Notes under the pieces: model-generated
The model's database searches: none
The model's input: only the letters and a program-made list of their open reading frames with translations
Told to the model about the DNA's origin: nothing
Shown: positions 18,483 through 28,582 of the stretch, piece after piece
Position numbering within the stretch: position 1 is the first letter of the stretch
Layout: every line of letters starts with the position of its first letter
Made by a program: the position numbers and the translations under genes
Assembly: GCA_002734085.1 (NCBI GenBank)
Contig: NVXV01000014.1
Coordinates: 39,046 to 103,045 of the forward strand
Length of the DNA stretch: 64,000 bases
Direction of reading: 5' to 3'
Source of the DNA: Fluviicola sp.
Lineage (GTDB): Bacteria > Bacteroidota > Bacteroidia > Flavobacteriales_D > Crocinitomicaceae

Positions 18483-19804
18483 AAAAAGTTGCTGTTGTAG
18501 GTACCGGGTATGTTGGATTAGTGACTGGAACTTGTTTTGCGGAAACTGGAAATCAGGTTGTATGTGTTGATATAGATAAGAGTAAAGTAGAACGCATGAA
18601 AAATGGTGAAGTTCCTATCTATGAACCACACCTTGATGTTATCTTTGAACGAAATATTAAACAAAATAGGCTTCACTTTACGACAGATTTAGCCAGTGCC
18701 GTTAAGGATGCTGAAATTATTTTTCTTGCACTTCCTACGCCTCCAGGCGAAGATGGTTCAGCAGATCTTAGTTATGTGCTAGGTGTGGCAAAAGAGTTAG
18801 GCCAATTAATTACTGAATATAAAGTTATTGTTGATAAATCTACCGTTCCTGTTGGTACAGCAGAAAAGGTCGAGGCCGCAATCAAAAAGGAAACAGATAC
18901 TCCTTTTGCTGTAGTTTCAAATCCTGAATTTTTGCGTGAAGGATTCGCTGTTGATGATTTTTTAAATCCTGATAGAGTAGTAGTAGGGACTTCTGATTCG
19001 AAAGCTATACAAATCATGAAGGAGTTATATCAACCTTTTATTCGTGACGGTCATCCTTTAATTATTATGGATGAAAAATCAGCTGAATTAACCAAATATG
19101 CAGCTAACTCCTTTTTAGCAACAAAAATTACGTTTATGAACGAAGTCGCTAACTTTTGCGAAATTGTTGGTGCTGATGTTGATAAAGTTAGAGAAGGCAT
19201 CGGGTCTGATAGTCGAATTGGTCATCGCTTCTTGTATCCCGGAATTGGATTCGGGGGAAGTTGTTTTCCAAAGGATGTAAGTGCACTTTTAAAAAGTGGT
19301 AATGAAGTGGGATACAATTTTTCAATAATTGATGCAGTCCTTGAAGTCAATGATAGACAAAAAACAAAAATATTTGATAAAGTCATTAACCATTATGGAG
19401 ATTTGAAAGGAAAACACTTTGCTCTTTGGGGACTTGCCTTCAAACCAGATACCGATGATATAAGAGAAGCTCCAGCTTTATATTTGATTGATAAGTTAAT
19501 CAACGCAGGTGCTACAGTTACTGCATTTGACCCCGAAGCGATGGATAATATTAAATCCGAAATAGGAGATAGGATTAATTATGCTTCAAATCAATATGAG
19601 GCAGTTGAAAATGCAGATGCATTGCTAATTGCAACAGAATGGTCTGTATTTAGAAATCCTGATTTCTCAGCGCTTAGCTCATCCTTAAAAGAGCCTGTTA
19701 TTTTTGATGGTAGAAATTTATTTGAATTACAGGATATGAAAAACAAAGGTTTTTTCTATAGTTCAATTGGCCGCCAAACCATTTTACCAAAAGTACATCA
19801 CTAA
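18479..19804 (+). CDS. UDP-glucose 6-dehydrogenase
   Basis: The 441-residue enzyme has the NAD-binding start [19 protein letters not shown], the [19 protein letters not shown] and [14 protein letters not shown] segments, [20 protein letters not shown], and the catalytic cysteine motif [14 protein letters not shown]. These identify the Ugd/TuaD branch, which oxidises UDP-glucose to UDP-glucuronate. The next gene decarboxylates UDP-glucuronate, so the two form a UDP-xylose pathway. It overlaps the aminotransferase gene by 4 bp and abuts the next gene. Confidence 0.9.
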   Translation: MKKVAVVGTGYVGLVTGTCFAETGNQVVCVDIDKSKVERMKNGEVPIYEPHLDVIFERNIKQNRLHFTTDLASAVKDAEIIFLALPTPPGEDGSADLSYVLGVAKELGQLITEYKVIVDKSTVPVGTAEKVEAAIKKETDTPFAVVSNPEFLREGFAVDDFLNPDRVVVGTSDSKAIQIMKELYQPFIRDGHPLIIMDEKSAELTKYAANSFLATKITFMNEVANFCEIVGADVDKVREGIGSDSRIGHRFLYPGIGFGGSCFPKDVSALLKSGNEVGYNFSIIDAVLEVNDRQKTKIFDKVINHYGDLKGKHFALWGLAFKPDTDDIREAPALYLIDKLINAGATVTAFDPEAMDNIKSEIGDRINYASNQYEAVENADALLIATEWSVFRNPDFSALSSSLKEPVIFDGRNLFELQDMKNKGFFYSSIGRQTILPKVHH

Positions 19805-20793
19805 TGGACAAAAAACGAATTTTAATTACCGGAGCAGCCGGATTCTTAGGTTCTCATCTGTGTGATCGGTTTATTGCAGATGAATATCATGTTATAGCCA
19901 TGGACAACCTGATTACTGGTAGACTTAAGAATATTGAACATTTATTTCCTTTAGAAAATTTTGAGTTTTATAATCATGATGTTTCAAATTTTATCCATGT
20001 TCCTGGTAAATTAGATTATATCTTACATTTTGCATCACCAGCTAGTCCTATTGATTACTTGAAAATACCTATACAGACATTAAAAGTTGGCTCACTTGGA
20101 ATTCACAATTGTTTAGGTCTCGCTAGAGCAAAAAAAGCAAGAGTTTTGATCGCTTCTACATCTGAGGTTTATGGAGATCCTGAGGTACACCCACAAACTG
20201 AAGAATATTGGGGGAATGTTAATCCAATAGGACCAAGAGGAGTTTACGATGAAGCAAAACGTTTTCAAGAAGCGATGACGATGGCCTATCATACTTATCA
20301 TGGATTAGAAACTAGAATTGTTCGAATTTTTAATACCTATGGACCACGAATGAGACTGAATGATGGTCGCGTATTGCCTGCATTTATTGGACAAGCGCTA
20401 CGAGGTGAGGACATCACTGTTTTTGGAGATGGTTCACAAACACGCTCTTTTTGTTATGTTGATGATTTGATTGAAGGAATTGTTCGATTATTACATTCAG
20501 ATTATGAAAAACCTGTAAACATTGGCAACCCTGACGAAATATCAATTCAGGATTTTGCAGAAGAGATTATTAAACTAACAGGTACAGATCAAAAAGTTGT
20601 ATATAAAGATTTACCTCAAAATGATCCAAAACAGAGACAGCCTAACATAGACAAAGCACGTTCAATTCTGAATTGGGAGCCGAAAATATCAAGGTCTGAT
20701 GGTTTAAAGCTTACATACCAGTATTTTAAAAATTTGCCTGAAGATGAGCTATATAAAAAAGATCATTATAACTTTGAAAAGTTTATAAAATAG
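19804..20793 (+). CDS. UDP-glucuronate decarboxylase (UDP-xylose synthase)
   Basis: This 329-residue short-chain dehydrogenase has the Rossmann start [18 protein letters not shown], the motif [19 protein letters not shown] that is characteristic of the Uxs family, [14 protein letters not shown], and the YDEAKR catalytic Tyr-Lys pair. [13 protein letters not shown] and [14 protein letters not shown] are also typical. It converts UDP-glucuronate to UDP-xylose and directly follows UDP-glucose dehydrogenase (1-bp overlap). Confidence 0.9.
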   Translation: MDKKRILITGAAGFLGSHLCDRFIADEYHVIAMDNLITGRLKNIEHLFPLENFEFYNHDVSNFIHVPGKLDYILHFASPASPIDYLKIPIQTLKVGSLGIHNCLGLARAKKARVLIASTSEVYGDPEVHPQTEEYWGNVNPIGPRGVYDEAKRFQEAMTMAYHTYHGLETRIVRIFNTYGPRMRLNDGRVLPAFIGQALRGEDITVFGDGSQTRSFCYVDDLIEGIVRLLHSDYEKPVNIGNPDEISIQDFAEEIIKLTGTDQKVVYKDLPQNDPKQRQPNIDKARSILNWEPKISRSDGLKLTYQYFKNLPEDELYKKDHYNFEKFIK

Positions 20794-20796
20794 AAA

Positions 20797-21369
20797 ATGG
20801 ATTATTTCGCACACGAAACGGCTGTAATTGATAAAGGTTGTATTATCGGAGATGGTACTAAAATATGGCACTTTTCTCATCTTATGACGAATGCTAAGAT
20901 TGGTGAAAAATGTAATATTGGACAAAATGTTGTTATTTCTCCAGATGTTATTCTTGGGAATAATGTGAAAGTCCAAAATAATGTTTCTATTTACACTGGT
21001 GTTGAATGTGAAGATGATGTTTTTTTAGGACCATCTATGGTTTTCACAAATGTTATTAACCCGAGAAGCGCTGTAAATAGAAGAGGTGAATATAGTAAAA
21101 CTATAGTGAGAAAAGGCGCGACAATTGGAGCAAATGCAACAATAGTTTGTGGCCATAACATTGGAGAATTTGCCTTTATAGGAGCGGGAGCAGTAGTCAC
21201 TAAAGAAATTTTCCCGTATGCATTAGTTGTTGGTAATCCAGCGAAACAAATTGGATGGATGAGTGAATATGGTCATCGATTAGACTTTGATAATAACAAT
21301 ATAGCTGTTTGTGAGGAAAGCAATGAAAAGTATACTTTAGAAAATAATCGCGTTAAAAAAATTGAATAG
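20797..21369 (+). CDS. Left-handed beta-helix N-acetyltransferase (WbpD-like)
   Basis: The 190-residue protein is built from hexapeptide repeats (VIDKGCIIGDGTKIWHFSHL, KIGEKCNIGQNVVISPDVIL, TIGANATIVCGHNIGEFAFI) and contains DVFLGPSMVFTNVINPRS and PAKQIGWMSEYG. Length and motifs match WbpD, which acetylates the 3-amino group of UDP-GlcNAc(3NH2)A with acetyl-CoA. Position next to the WbpB- and WbpE-like genes supports this. It starts 3 bp after the decarboxylase stop. Confidence 0.85.
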   Translation: MDYFAHETAVIDKGCIIGDGTKIWHFSHLMTNAKIGEKCNIGQNVVISPDVILGNNVKVQNNVSIYTGVECEDDVFLGPSMVFTNVINPRSAVNRRGEYSKTIVRKGATIGANATIVCGHNIGEFAFIGAGAVVTKEIFPYALVVGNPAKQIGWMSEYGHRLDFDNNNIAVCEESNEKYTLENNRVKKIE

Positions 21370-21370
21370 A

Positions 21371-22408
21371 ATGATCACAGAAGATCAAAAAGTGAAATTT
21401 GTTGTAATCGGTTCTGGACACATTGGGAAGCGTCATGCTGTAATGGCGCAACGAAATGAAGAAGCTGAATTGATGGCTATGGTTGACATTAAACCGGAGT
21501 CAGAATTAGGGTTAGAAGATTTTAACGTCCCATTCTTTAATAGTATTGAGGAATTATTGAAATCGGGAATTAAATTTGATGTTGCGAGTGTATGTACCCC
21601 AAATGGTTTACATGCTGAACAGAGTATTCAGCTTTTAGAGGCGAATAAGCACGTAGTTTGTGAAAAGCCAATGGGATTGTCGAAAGATAATTGTGAACGC
21701 GTTATTTTTAAAGCACTACAGATGTCAAAGCACGTGTTTTGTGTTATGCAGAATAGATATTCTCCTCCTTCTGAATGGATCAAATCTGTTATTGAAGATA
21801 ACATACTTGGAGATATTTATATGGTACAACTCAATTGTTACTGGAATCGTGATGCACGTTATTACAAGAAAGGAGGATGGAAAGGTACTGCTGATCTGGA
21901 CGGTGGAACTTTGTTTACACAATTTTCTCATTTTATTGATATCATGTATTGGTTATTTGGAGATATAAAAAATATCCAAGGAAAATTTAATGATTTTACA
22001 CACCAAGAGTCAACAGATTTTGAAGATTCAGGATTTGTAAGTTTTGATTTTGTTCAAGGTGGAATGGGGAGCATTAACTACTCAACAGCTGTAGCAAATC
22101 AAAACTTAGAAAGCTCTATTACAATAATTGGTGAAAAAGGAAGTATAAAAATAGGTGGTCAGTATATGAATGAAGTTGAGGTTTGTAATGTGCAAGACTA
22201 TGAGCTCCCTAAACTAGCACCAACCAATCCTGGAAATGATTATGGAACCTATAAAGGCTCTGCCGCCAATCATCACTATATCATAGAAAATGTAGTAAAT
22301 ACTTTAAAAGGTAGAACAACAGCTACAACGAATGCATTAGAAGGACTAAAAGTAGTAGAAATAATAGAAAGAATATATAAAGTACGAGATGAACAATTCA
22401 ATTTATAA
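21371..22408 (+). CDS. Gfo/Idh/MocA-family sugar oxidoreductase (WbpB-like)
   Basis: The Rossmann start KFVVIGSGHIGKRHAVMA and the conserved HVVCEKPMGLSKDNCE define a Gfo/Idh/MocA dehydrogenase; QNRYSPPSEWI and GGTLFTQFSHFIDIMYWLFG match the branch that includes WbpB, which oxidises UDP-GlcNAc-uronic acid at C3. I chose the ATG at 21371, two bases after the preceding stop, rather than a TTG at 21362 inside the previous gene. That gives 345 residues. Confidence 0.85.
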   Translation: MITEDQKVKFVVIGSGHIGKRHAVMAQRNEEAELMAMVDIKPESELGLEDFNVPFFNSIEELLKSGIKFDVASVCTPNGLHAEQSIQLLEANKHVVCEKPMGLSKDNCERVIFKALQMSKHVFCVMQNRYSPPSEWIKSVIEDNILGDIYMVQLNCYWNRDARYYKKGGWKGTADLDGGTLFTQFSHFIDIMYWLFGDIKNIQGKFNDFTHQESTDFEDSGFVSFDFVQGGMGSINYSTAVANQNLESSITIIGEKGSIKIGGQYMNEVEVCNVQDYELPKLAPTNPGNDYGTYKGSAANHHYIIENVVNTLKGRTTATTNALEGLKVVEIIERIYKVRDEQFNL

Positions 22409-23693
22409 TAAGATATTAAATGGCGAGGAAAAACTCGCTGTTATTGGTTTAGGATATGTCGGATTACCAATAGCACTTGAATTTGCTAGAAAAATCAAAG
22501 TTATCGGTTTCGATATAAATGAAGAACGCGTTGAAATGATGCGCAATAACGTGGATCCAAGTAAAGAACTAGACGCTTCTGAATTTGATGGTTGTGATAT
22601 AGAGTTTACAGCAAATCCTGATGATTTGAAGGATGCAACATTCTTTGTTGTAGCGGTTCCAACTCCTATCGATGAATCAAACTTACCAAATTTAGCTCCA
22701 TTATTGGGTGCCTCAAGAACTGTAGGTAAAATACTCAAAAAAGGAGATTATGTAGTGTTTGAATCAACTGTTTACCCTGGTTGTACAGAAGAAGATTGTA
22801 TTCCTATTTTGGAAAAAGAGTCTGGCTTAAAATGGAAAGAAGACTTCATGGTTGGATATTCACCTGAACGTATAAATCCAGGAGACAAGATACATACGCT
22901 ACAAAGTGTTGTGAAAGTAGTTTCAGGTTGTTGTGATGAGTCTTTGGATAATATTGCAAAGATATATGAATTAGTTGTTACAGCAGGGGTACATAGAGCT
23001 AGTACTATAAAGGTTGCTGAGGCTGCAAAAATTATTGAAAACACGCAACGTGATGTGAATATTTCACTGATAAATGAACTTTCTATTATTTTCAATAAAC
23101 TTGGAATTAATACTTATGATGTACTTGCTGCGGCCGGAACAAAGTGGAATTTCTTGAAATTTACACCTGGTTTAGTAGGAGGACATTGTATTGGAGTTGA
23201 TCCATATTACCTAACACATAAAGCGAAACAGGCGGGATATCACGCTAAGGTTATTAATAGTGGACGTTACGTAAATGACTCAATGGGTTTCTATATAGGA
23301 AAACAATGTGTTAAAAAGATGATTGCTCAGGGCAAGAATATGAATGATGCAAAAGTTCTTGTTATGGGAACTACTTTCAAGGAAAATGTGAGTGACATTA
23401 GAAACTCTAAAGTTATTGACGTTATCAATGAATTAAAATCATTTTCTGTTCATGTAGACGCGGTTGATCCATATGCTTCTTCTAAAGAAATGGAACACGA
23501 ATATGGTGTGAAATTAGCGGATTCAATTAGCGATGATTATGATGCAGTCATTGTAGCAGTAAATCATGAACAATACTTAGAACTGAAAGAGGAAGACTTT
23601 AAAAAATATTTGAAAGGAGGAAAAGGTGTGTTTGTTGATGTAAAAGGCATTTATAAAGACCAAATTAAAGAAATAGAATACTGGAGTTTGTAA
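22389..23693 (+). CDS. Nucleotide sugar dehydrogenase, UDP-HexNAc type (WbpA/WbpO-like)
   Basis: The 434-residue enzyme has KLAVIGLGYVGLPIALEFA, VAVPTPIDESNLPNL, VFESTVYPGCTEEDCIPI, GYSPERINPGDKIH and the catalytic-Cys motif GGHCIGVDPYYLTHKAKQ. These are features of the WbpA/WbpO/TviB branch that oxidises UDP-N-acetylhexosamines to uronic acids rather than the UDP-glucose branch present earlier in the operon. It would supply the first step of the diacetamido uronic acid pathway. It overlaps the previous gene by 20 bp. Confidence 0.88.
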   Translation: MNNSIYNKILNGEEKLAVIGLGYVGLPIALEFARKIKVIGFDINEERVEMMRNNVDPSKELDASEFDGCDIEFTANPDDLKDATFFVVAVPTPIDESNLPNLAPLLGASRTVGKILKKGDYVVFESTVYPGCTEEDCIPILEKESGLKWKEDFMVGYSPERINPGDKIHTLQSVVKVVSGCCDESLDNIAKIYELVVTAGVHRASTIKVAEAAKIIENTQRDVNISLINELSIIFNKLGINTYDVLAAAGTKWNFLKFTPGLVGGHCIGVDPYYLTHKAKQAGYHAKVINSGRYVNDSMGFYIGKQCVKKMIAQGKNMNDAKVLVMGTTFKENVSDIRNSKVIDVINELKSFSVHVDAVDPYASSKEMEHEYGVKLADSISDDYDAVIVAVNHEQYLELKEEDFKKYLKGGKGVFVDVKGIYKDQIKEIEYWSL

Positions 23694-23694
23694 A

Positions 23695-24756
23695 ATGAAT
23701 TGGGAAAAAGTCATACTAATTACTGGAGGAGCTGGATTTATTGGTTCACATGTGGTGAGACTCTTCGTGAAATCATATCCGAATTACCGCGTGGTAAATT
23801 TTGACAAACTTACTTACGCAGGAAATTTAGAGAACCTTAAGGATATTGAAAACGCTACAAATTATGAGTTTGTAAAAGGAGACATCTGTGAGATTGATGA
23901 TATAATTGACGTCTTTGAAAAATACAAAGTAACGGATGTTATTCATCTTGCAGCAGAGTCTCACGTAGATAGATCGATTAGTGGACCAATGGAGTTTGTT
24001 CTTTCAAACGTTGTGGGTACGGTAAACTTGATGAATGTAGCAAAGAATGTTTGGAAGCTTATAGATAACAACGTCTTTTATCACATTTCAACAGATGAGG
24101 TATATGGAAGTTTAGGAGATATAGGTTATTTTAAAGAAACAACTTCATATGACCCGAGGAGTCCTTATTCTGCATCTAAAGCGAGCTCAGATCATTTTGT
24201 ACGCGCATATTTTCATACTTATAACTTTCCAATTAAAATTTCGAATTGTTCAAATAACTACGGTAGTTATCAATTTCCAGAAAAGCTTATCCCATTGATG
24301 ATTCATAACGCTGTAAATAAAAAGGATCTACCTATTTATGGTAATGGATTAAATATTAGAGATTGGTTGTGGGTTGAGGATCATGCTAATGCGATTGATT
24401 TAATATTTCACAAAGGAAAAATTGGTGAAACCTATAATATTGGTGGACTTAATGAATGGACAAATATCAATTTGGTTAAAAAAATTGCGAACATCATTGA
24501 TGAAAAACTGGGTCGGCAAGCTGGTGAAACGGAGAAACAAATTACTTTTATTAAAGATAGGGCAGGGCATGATAAGAGATATGCAATTGATGCTTCTAAA
24601 ATTGAGAGTGAATTAGGCTGGACCCCTTCTATCGATTTTGAAACAGGTTTAAATAATACGATTGATTGGTATTTGAATAACTCAGAATGGTTAGAAAAAG
24701 TAATTTCTGGAGATTATCAATCTTATTATGAAAATCAGTATTTAAACCGAGATTAG
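23695..24756 (+). CDS. rfbB: dTDP-glucose 4,6-dehydratase (RmlB/RfbB)
   Basis: The 353-residue protein has ILITGGAGFIGSHVVRLF, FDKLTYAGNLENL, HLAAESHVDRSI, STDEVYGSLGD, the active-site SPYSASKASSDH and SNCSNNYGSYQFPEKLIPL, and NIRDWLWVEDHA, all of which are diagnostic for RmlB. It makes dTDP-4-keto-6-deoxyglucose, a precursor of rhamnose and other deoxysugars. rmlA, rmlC and rmlD are not in this window, so the downstream sugar is unknown. It starts 1 bp after the preceding stop. Confidence 0.9.
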   Translation: MNWEKVILITGGAGFIGSHVVRLFVKSYPNYRVVNFDKLTYAGNLENLKDIENATNYEFVKGDICEIDDIIDVFEKYKVTDVIHLAAESHVDRSISGPMEFVLSNVVGTVNLMNVAKNVWKLIDNNVFYHISTDEVYGSLGDIGYFKETTSYDPRSPYSASKASSDHFVRAYFHTYNFPIKISNCSNNYGSYQFPEKLIPLMIHNAVNKKDLPIYGNGLNIRDWLWVEDHANAIDLIFHKGKIGETYNIGGLNEWTNINLVKKIANIIDEKLGRQAGETEKQITFIKDRAGHDKRYAIDASKIESELGWTPSIDFETGLNNTIDWYLNNSEWLEKVISGDYQSYYENQYLNRD

Positions 24757-24765
24757 TAAAGAGTT

Positions 24766-25515
24766 ATGGGACTATTTAAATCACTTTTTCAGTCTAAAAA
24801 AAATAATACACCTTTTGACTTGAGTGATTTAAAAGTTGATGTTCACAGTCACTTAATTCCAGGGATAGACGATGGATCTCAATCTATGGAAGAATCCATA
24901 GGAATGTTGCTAAAGTTTGTAGACCTTGGTTATAAAAAAGTAATTACTACTCCGCACATAATGCAGGATCATTATCCTAACAATCCGGATATTATAAAAG
25001 ATGGTTTGGAAAAAGTTCGTGAGGAAATCAAAAAATTAAATATTCCAATCTCAATCGAAGCTGCGGCAGAGTACTATTTTGATGAATTTCTATTTGATAA
25101 GATTAAAAATAATGATATTCTTACCTTTGGTGAAAACTATGTTTTATTTGAGTTTTCTTTTGTCTCTATACCGCATAATGTAGACCAATTAATCTTTGAC
25201 TTTAAAACGAATAATTACACGCCAATACTAGCACATTATGAACGTTATCCTTATTTATTTGAAAAAGGACCTGAATATGTTCAACATTTAAAAGATAAAG
25301 GATTGAAGATTCAGTTGAATTTAAATTCACTTACGGGGCATTATGGAAAGGCAATCCAGAAACAAGCTGAAATGCTGATTGATAATAAATTGGTTGATTT
25401 AGTTGGAACAGATTGTCACCGAATCGAACACCTTAAAATTCTGGAGTCAAACTTGAAAGGTGATTATTTTCACAAATTATCCGATTTGGACTTATTAAAT
25501 AGAAGACTTTCTTAG
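24766..25515 (+). CDS. CpsB/YwqE-type tyrosine-protein phosphatase (PHP fold)
   Basis: The 249-residue protein has the metal-binding motif DVHSHLIPGIDDGSQSMEES, TTPHIMQDHY, a central AAEYYFDE, and a C-terminal GTDCHRIEHL, matching manganese-dependent PHP phosphatases such as CpsB and YwqE. These dephosphorylate the tyrosine kinase that controls polysaccharide polymerisation or export. The kinase (Wzc-like) is not seen here. As the last gene of the sugar operon it is consistent with control of capsule or exopolysaccharide assembly. Confidence 0.85.
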   Translation: MGLFKSLFQSKKNNTPFDLSDLKVDVHSHLIPGIDDGSQSMEESIGMLLKFVDLGYKKVITTPHIMQDHYPNNPDIIKDGLEKVREEIKKLNIPISIEAAAEYYFDEFLFDKIKNNDILTFGENYVLFEFSFVSIPHNVDQLIFDFKTNNYTPILAHYERYPYLFEKGPEYVQHLKDKGLKIQLNLNSLTGHYGKAIQKQAEMLIDNKLVDLVGTDCHRIEHLKILESNLKGDYFHKLSDLDLLNRRLS

Positions 25516-25531
25516 AGCCATCAAAAATAAA

Positions 25532-25567
25532 ATACCCCTTAAAAGCATTGCATCTTTCAAGGGGTAT
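25532..25567. terminator. Bidirectional terminator between sugar operon and fabD
   Basis: ATACCCCTT (25532-25540) pairs perfectly with AAGGGGTAT (25559-25567), with an 18-nt loop, placed between two convergent genes. The T tract is interrupted, so the strength is uncertain. Confidence 0.65.
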
Positions 25568-25590
25568 CAATTATTTTATTTCTAATCTCT

Positions 25591-26475
25591 TTAGCTTATC
25601 TCTCCGCTTGAGGTAGGGAATTTACGGTCGATTTTTTTAAACAAACCTTGAAGTACTTTTCCAGGTCCAACTTCGACAACTTCTTCACAACCATCTGCAA
25701 CCATTTGTTGCATAGTTTGTGTCCATTTTACAGGCGCAGTGAGTTGATCGATTAAGTTACTTTTAATCTGTTGTACATCATTCACTTTTTTTGCAGCAAC
25801 GTTTTGGTAAATAGGACAAATACCTTCTGTAAACGGTGTAGATTCAATTGCTTTAGCTAGTTCTTCACGAGCAGGCTCCATCAGAGGAGAATGAAATGCA
25901 CCACCCACAGGAAGTTTAAGGGCTCTTTTAGCACCGGCCTCTGTTGCTTTTTCACAAGCTAAATCAATTCCTTTGATCGATCCAGAAATTACAAGTTGAC
26001 CTGGGCAATTGTAATTCGCAGGAACTACCACTTCGTCAATTGATGCACAAATCTCTTCAACTACATTATCTTCTAGACCAAGTATAGCAGCCATAGTAGA
26101 CGGCTCCGCCTCACAAGCTTTTTGCATTGCAAGAGCACGCTGAGAGACTAGTTTTAGTCCATCTTCGAATGAAAGTACTCCACTTGCAACAAGTGCTGAA
26201 AACTCACCTAATGAATGCCCCGCGACTGCATCGGGCTTGAAATTCTCTCCCATTACTTTTGAAAGAATCACAGAGTGTAGAAAAATTGCAGGTTGTGTAA
26301 CCTTCGTTTCTTTTAACTCCTCATCAGTTCCTTCAAACATTATTTTAGTGATGTCAAATCCTAAAATTTTATTTGCTTCATGGAACATTTCCTTAGCTAA
26401 TTCACTTTGATCGTACAAATCTTTACCCATACCAATGTATTGAGCTCCCTGACCTGGAAATACGTATGCTTTCAT
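25591..26475 (-). CDS. fabD: Malonyl-CoA:ACP transacylase (FabD)
   Basis: FabD transfers malonyl groups from CoA to acyl carrier protein for fatty acid synthesis. The protein starts MKAYVFPGQGAQYIGMGKDL and has the nucleophile elbow GHSLGEFSALV (Ser88), KLVSQRALAMQKAC, and LPVGGAFHSPLM with the catalytic histidine. I chose the ATG at 26475; a further in-frame TTG at 26502 would add nine residues outside the conserved start. The gene is single and is separated by terminators from both neighbours. Confidence 0.95.
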   Translation of the reverse strand: MKAYVFPGQGAQYIGMGKDLYDQSELAKEMFHEANKILGFDITKIMFEGTDEELKETKVTQPAIFLHSVILSKVMGENFKPDAVAGHSLGEFSALVASGVLSFEDGLKLVSQRALAMQKACEAEPSTMAAILGLEDNVVEEICASIDEVVVPANYNCPGQLVISGSIKGIDLACEKATEAGAKRALKLPVGGAFHSPLMEPAREELAKAIESTPFTEGICPIYQNVAAKKVNDVQQIKSNLIDQLTAPVKWTQTMQQMVADGCEEVVEVGPGKVLQGLFKKIDRKFPTSSGEIS

Positions 26476-26558
26476 ATTGTTTTTCTTTTGTTCTAGTGGC
26501 AAAAATATAAATAATAAACAATGTCTTAGGAGTTGAAGTTAAAATCTTATACACACAA

Positions 26559-26586
26559 AAAAAGCCCAGCCGAGGCTGAGCTTTTT
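26559..26586 (-). terminator. Terminator downstream of the T9SS protein gene
   Basis: On the minus strand AAAAAGC and GCTTTTT form the outer stem and AGCCTCG/GGCTG sequences the inner stem, giving a GC-rich hairpin followed by a T run. It lies 20 bp after the stop at 26606. Confidence 0.75.
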
Positions 26587-26605
26587 CAAAATTATTGTGT
26601 AAATA

Positions 26606-28426
26606 TTATTTATTCACAACCAATTTTTTAGTAATGATTGCATTCCCGTTAGAGAATGTATACATGTAAACTCCATTTGAAAGAGCATCTGTAGGAACAA
26701 CAATTGAGTTGTCACCAGCAGACATTTTTTCAGAAATTGAGTATACAGACTTACCTGAAAGATCAGTAAGTTCAAAAGTCACATCACTTGCATTTTCCAA
26801 AGTGAAATCTACATTTGCAGAATTTTGCGCAGGGTTTGGATAAACAGTTAAGTTGAACTCGTTCGCTTCAATTGAATTAACGCTCAATTCAGGATCAAAG
26901 TTCATTCTAACCATTGGAGTACTGTTTGTAAAGTACCAAGCAATACCTGCAGTTCCTAAATCTCCATATAAGAATGAAGTTTGATCTGGTGAATCACCTG
27001 AAGTACCTACAGACATCCCTGTTGAGAAAGAACCAACAGCAGCTACATAAGCTTCACCTGCAGTTAATGTTACTGGGTTGTCAAACACAAAAGTTTGAAG
27101 TGAACCTTCCCATCCAGCTTCAGTATTGTAAATAGGGGTTTCAGCAACTAAAATAAAGCTTCCATCATTAGGATCAATAGAATAAACTCTAGCAAATACT
27201 TCAAGACCGTTAACATCTAATCCAGTACCAAACTGAACATCGATACCTGTAAGATCATCAGTTTGCCAGATATCAAACATATTACCAGCTTCAAAATCCA
27301 TATCTGGAGCAAAAGCACCTTCAGCAACATCTTCATCTCTAGCGTAGGTGTAATCATTAACTGTTATTTGTCCACCAGCAGTGATGTCATTGTTCCCTGG
27401 TGTAGCATCAGCTGCAGCAGAAGAAACTGTTGCATCAAAAACATAAGTTCCTAATCCTGGAGGAGTAAATTGAGCTGCACAGTCAAGTGTATCAGTTTCA
27501 AATGCTAAAACTGTCTCAATAGCTGAAGGACTTGTAAAACCTTCAGAAGTAACATCAACAGTATAAATTACATCTAATTGATCTTCATATCCAATGTTTG
27601 AAACACTACCCGAAAGATCAACTGGTGCAACTTGATTCAATGGCACTTGGAAATAAGGTACTCTTGTACCAATTGCTTGGTCAGAACCCCAGTATATTCC
27701 ATTATTTCTTAAGTCATAAGGATCTGTTTCAACAATTTTCACGTCATCAACAGCCCAGTACCAAGCCCAATAGTCATTATCATTATAGTAAAACTGAACT
27801 AAAACCTCTGAAGAATCACCTGCTATAGAAGAGATGTCGAAAAGTTCAACCGTTGGATTCTCTGAGTTTTGGTCGTTTGGATAACCACCGTTGTTTGTTA
27901 TTTCAAATTCTGTCCAAGTTGCTCCGTTATCTCCAGATACACGAACTCCTCTAGTGTCTTGCCACCATCTGTAGTTGTGTTCGAACGTTAGAGAAACAAA
28001 TGGATACCCCGTCAAATCAATAGGAGTAGCATTAGTAGCTTGAACAATTGTTGGAGTATTATCTCCATCAGAACCACCAATTGCATCAGAATTAATCATT
28101 AAATAACCATTAGAAGCGGTTGTAGAACCAAATGGTGATAATGCAGCAACAGGTATAGCCGCTGGATCTGTCTCTATGAACCAATCTGAACCACTAGGAA
28201 CTGACTGATTAGTAAAAACCCAGTCAGCTGCACTTGTAAATTCGTCGCTCCAAATTGTTATACCTTTGGTTTCAAATTTTTGAGAAGGTTTTACTTTCGT
28301 TAAACCTTCTACATTTCCGTGTTTTGTAGTCTTCACAGCTGGATAGTCAATGTTCGTATTTCCCGATTGGGCAAATACTGAACCTACTAAAGCTGTTACA
28401 CCTACCAATAAGTAAATTTTCTTCAT
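26606..28426 (-). CDS. Large secreted protein with T9SS type A sorting domain
   Basis: The 606-residue protein has a signal peptide (about 1-19, ending SVFAQ), a beta-sandwich region starting IWSDEFTSAADWVFTNQ with GDNGATWTEFEI and WYWAVDDVKIVE (the layout of choice-of-anchor/MAM-like modules), further Ig-like strands, and a C-terminal type A sorting domain (NLTVYPNPAQNSANVDF, TDLSGKSVYSI, ALSNGVYMYTF, TKKLVVNK). No catalytic motif is visible. Base composition is slightly less AT-rich and codon use is regular, as in highly expressed genes. It is probably an abundant secreted or surface protein of unknown role. Confidence 0.75.
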   Translation of the reverse strand: MKKIYLLVGVTALVGSVFAQSGNTNIDYPAVKTTKHGNVEGLTKVKPSQKFETKGITIWSDEFTSAADWVFTNQSVPSGSDWFIETDPAAIPVAALSPFGSTTASNGYLMINSDAIGGSDGDNTPTIVQATNATPIDLTGYPFVSLTFEHNYRWWQDTRGVRVSGDNGATWTEFEITNNGGYPNDQNSENPTVELFDISSIAGDSSEVLVQFYYNDNDYWAWYWAVDDVKIVETDPYDLRNNGIYWGSDQAIGTRVPYFQVPLNQVAPVDLSGSVSNIGYEDQLDVIYTVDVTSEGFTSPSAIETVLAFETDTLDCAAQFTPPGLGTYVFDATVSSAAADATPGNNDITAGGQITVNDYTYARDEDVAEGAFAPDMDFEAGNMFDIWQTDDLTGIDVQFGTGLDVNGLEVFARVYSIDPNDGSFILVAETPIYNTEAGWEGSLQTFVFDNPVTLTAGEAYVAAVGSFSTGMSVGTSGDSPDQTSFLYGDLGTAGIAWYFTNSTPMVRMNFDPELSVNSIEANEFNLTVYPNPAQNSANVDFTLENASDVTFELTDLSGKSVYSISEKMSAGDNSIVVPTDALSNGVYMYTFSNGNAIITKKLVVNK

Positions 28427-28453
28427 AATATTATACGTTTTTGTTTTATATTG

Positions 28454-28484
28454 TAAATTTAAGGTAAATACAACATTACACCAA
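28454..28484 (-). promoter_or_regulatory. Putative promoter of the T9SS protein gene
   Basis: On the minus strand TTG (28484-28482), 20 nt, then TAAATTTA (28461-28454), one base off the TAnnTTTG -7 consensus, 27 bp upstream of the ATG at 28426. Confidence 0.45.
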
Positions 28485-28582
28485 TAAAATTGTGGATTTT
28501 TTTTAACATTGTCGAGTTGAATGACATGTTTAAAATATATTGGAATCTGTAAAAATGAATCTGTTATTAAAATCTGTAGCGA

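Noticed and set aside
26476..26502. Nine-residue N-terminal extension of FabD from a TTG
   Set aside because: FabD proteins start at the MKAYVFPGQG position; the ATG at 26475 fits the family.
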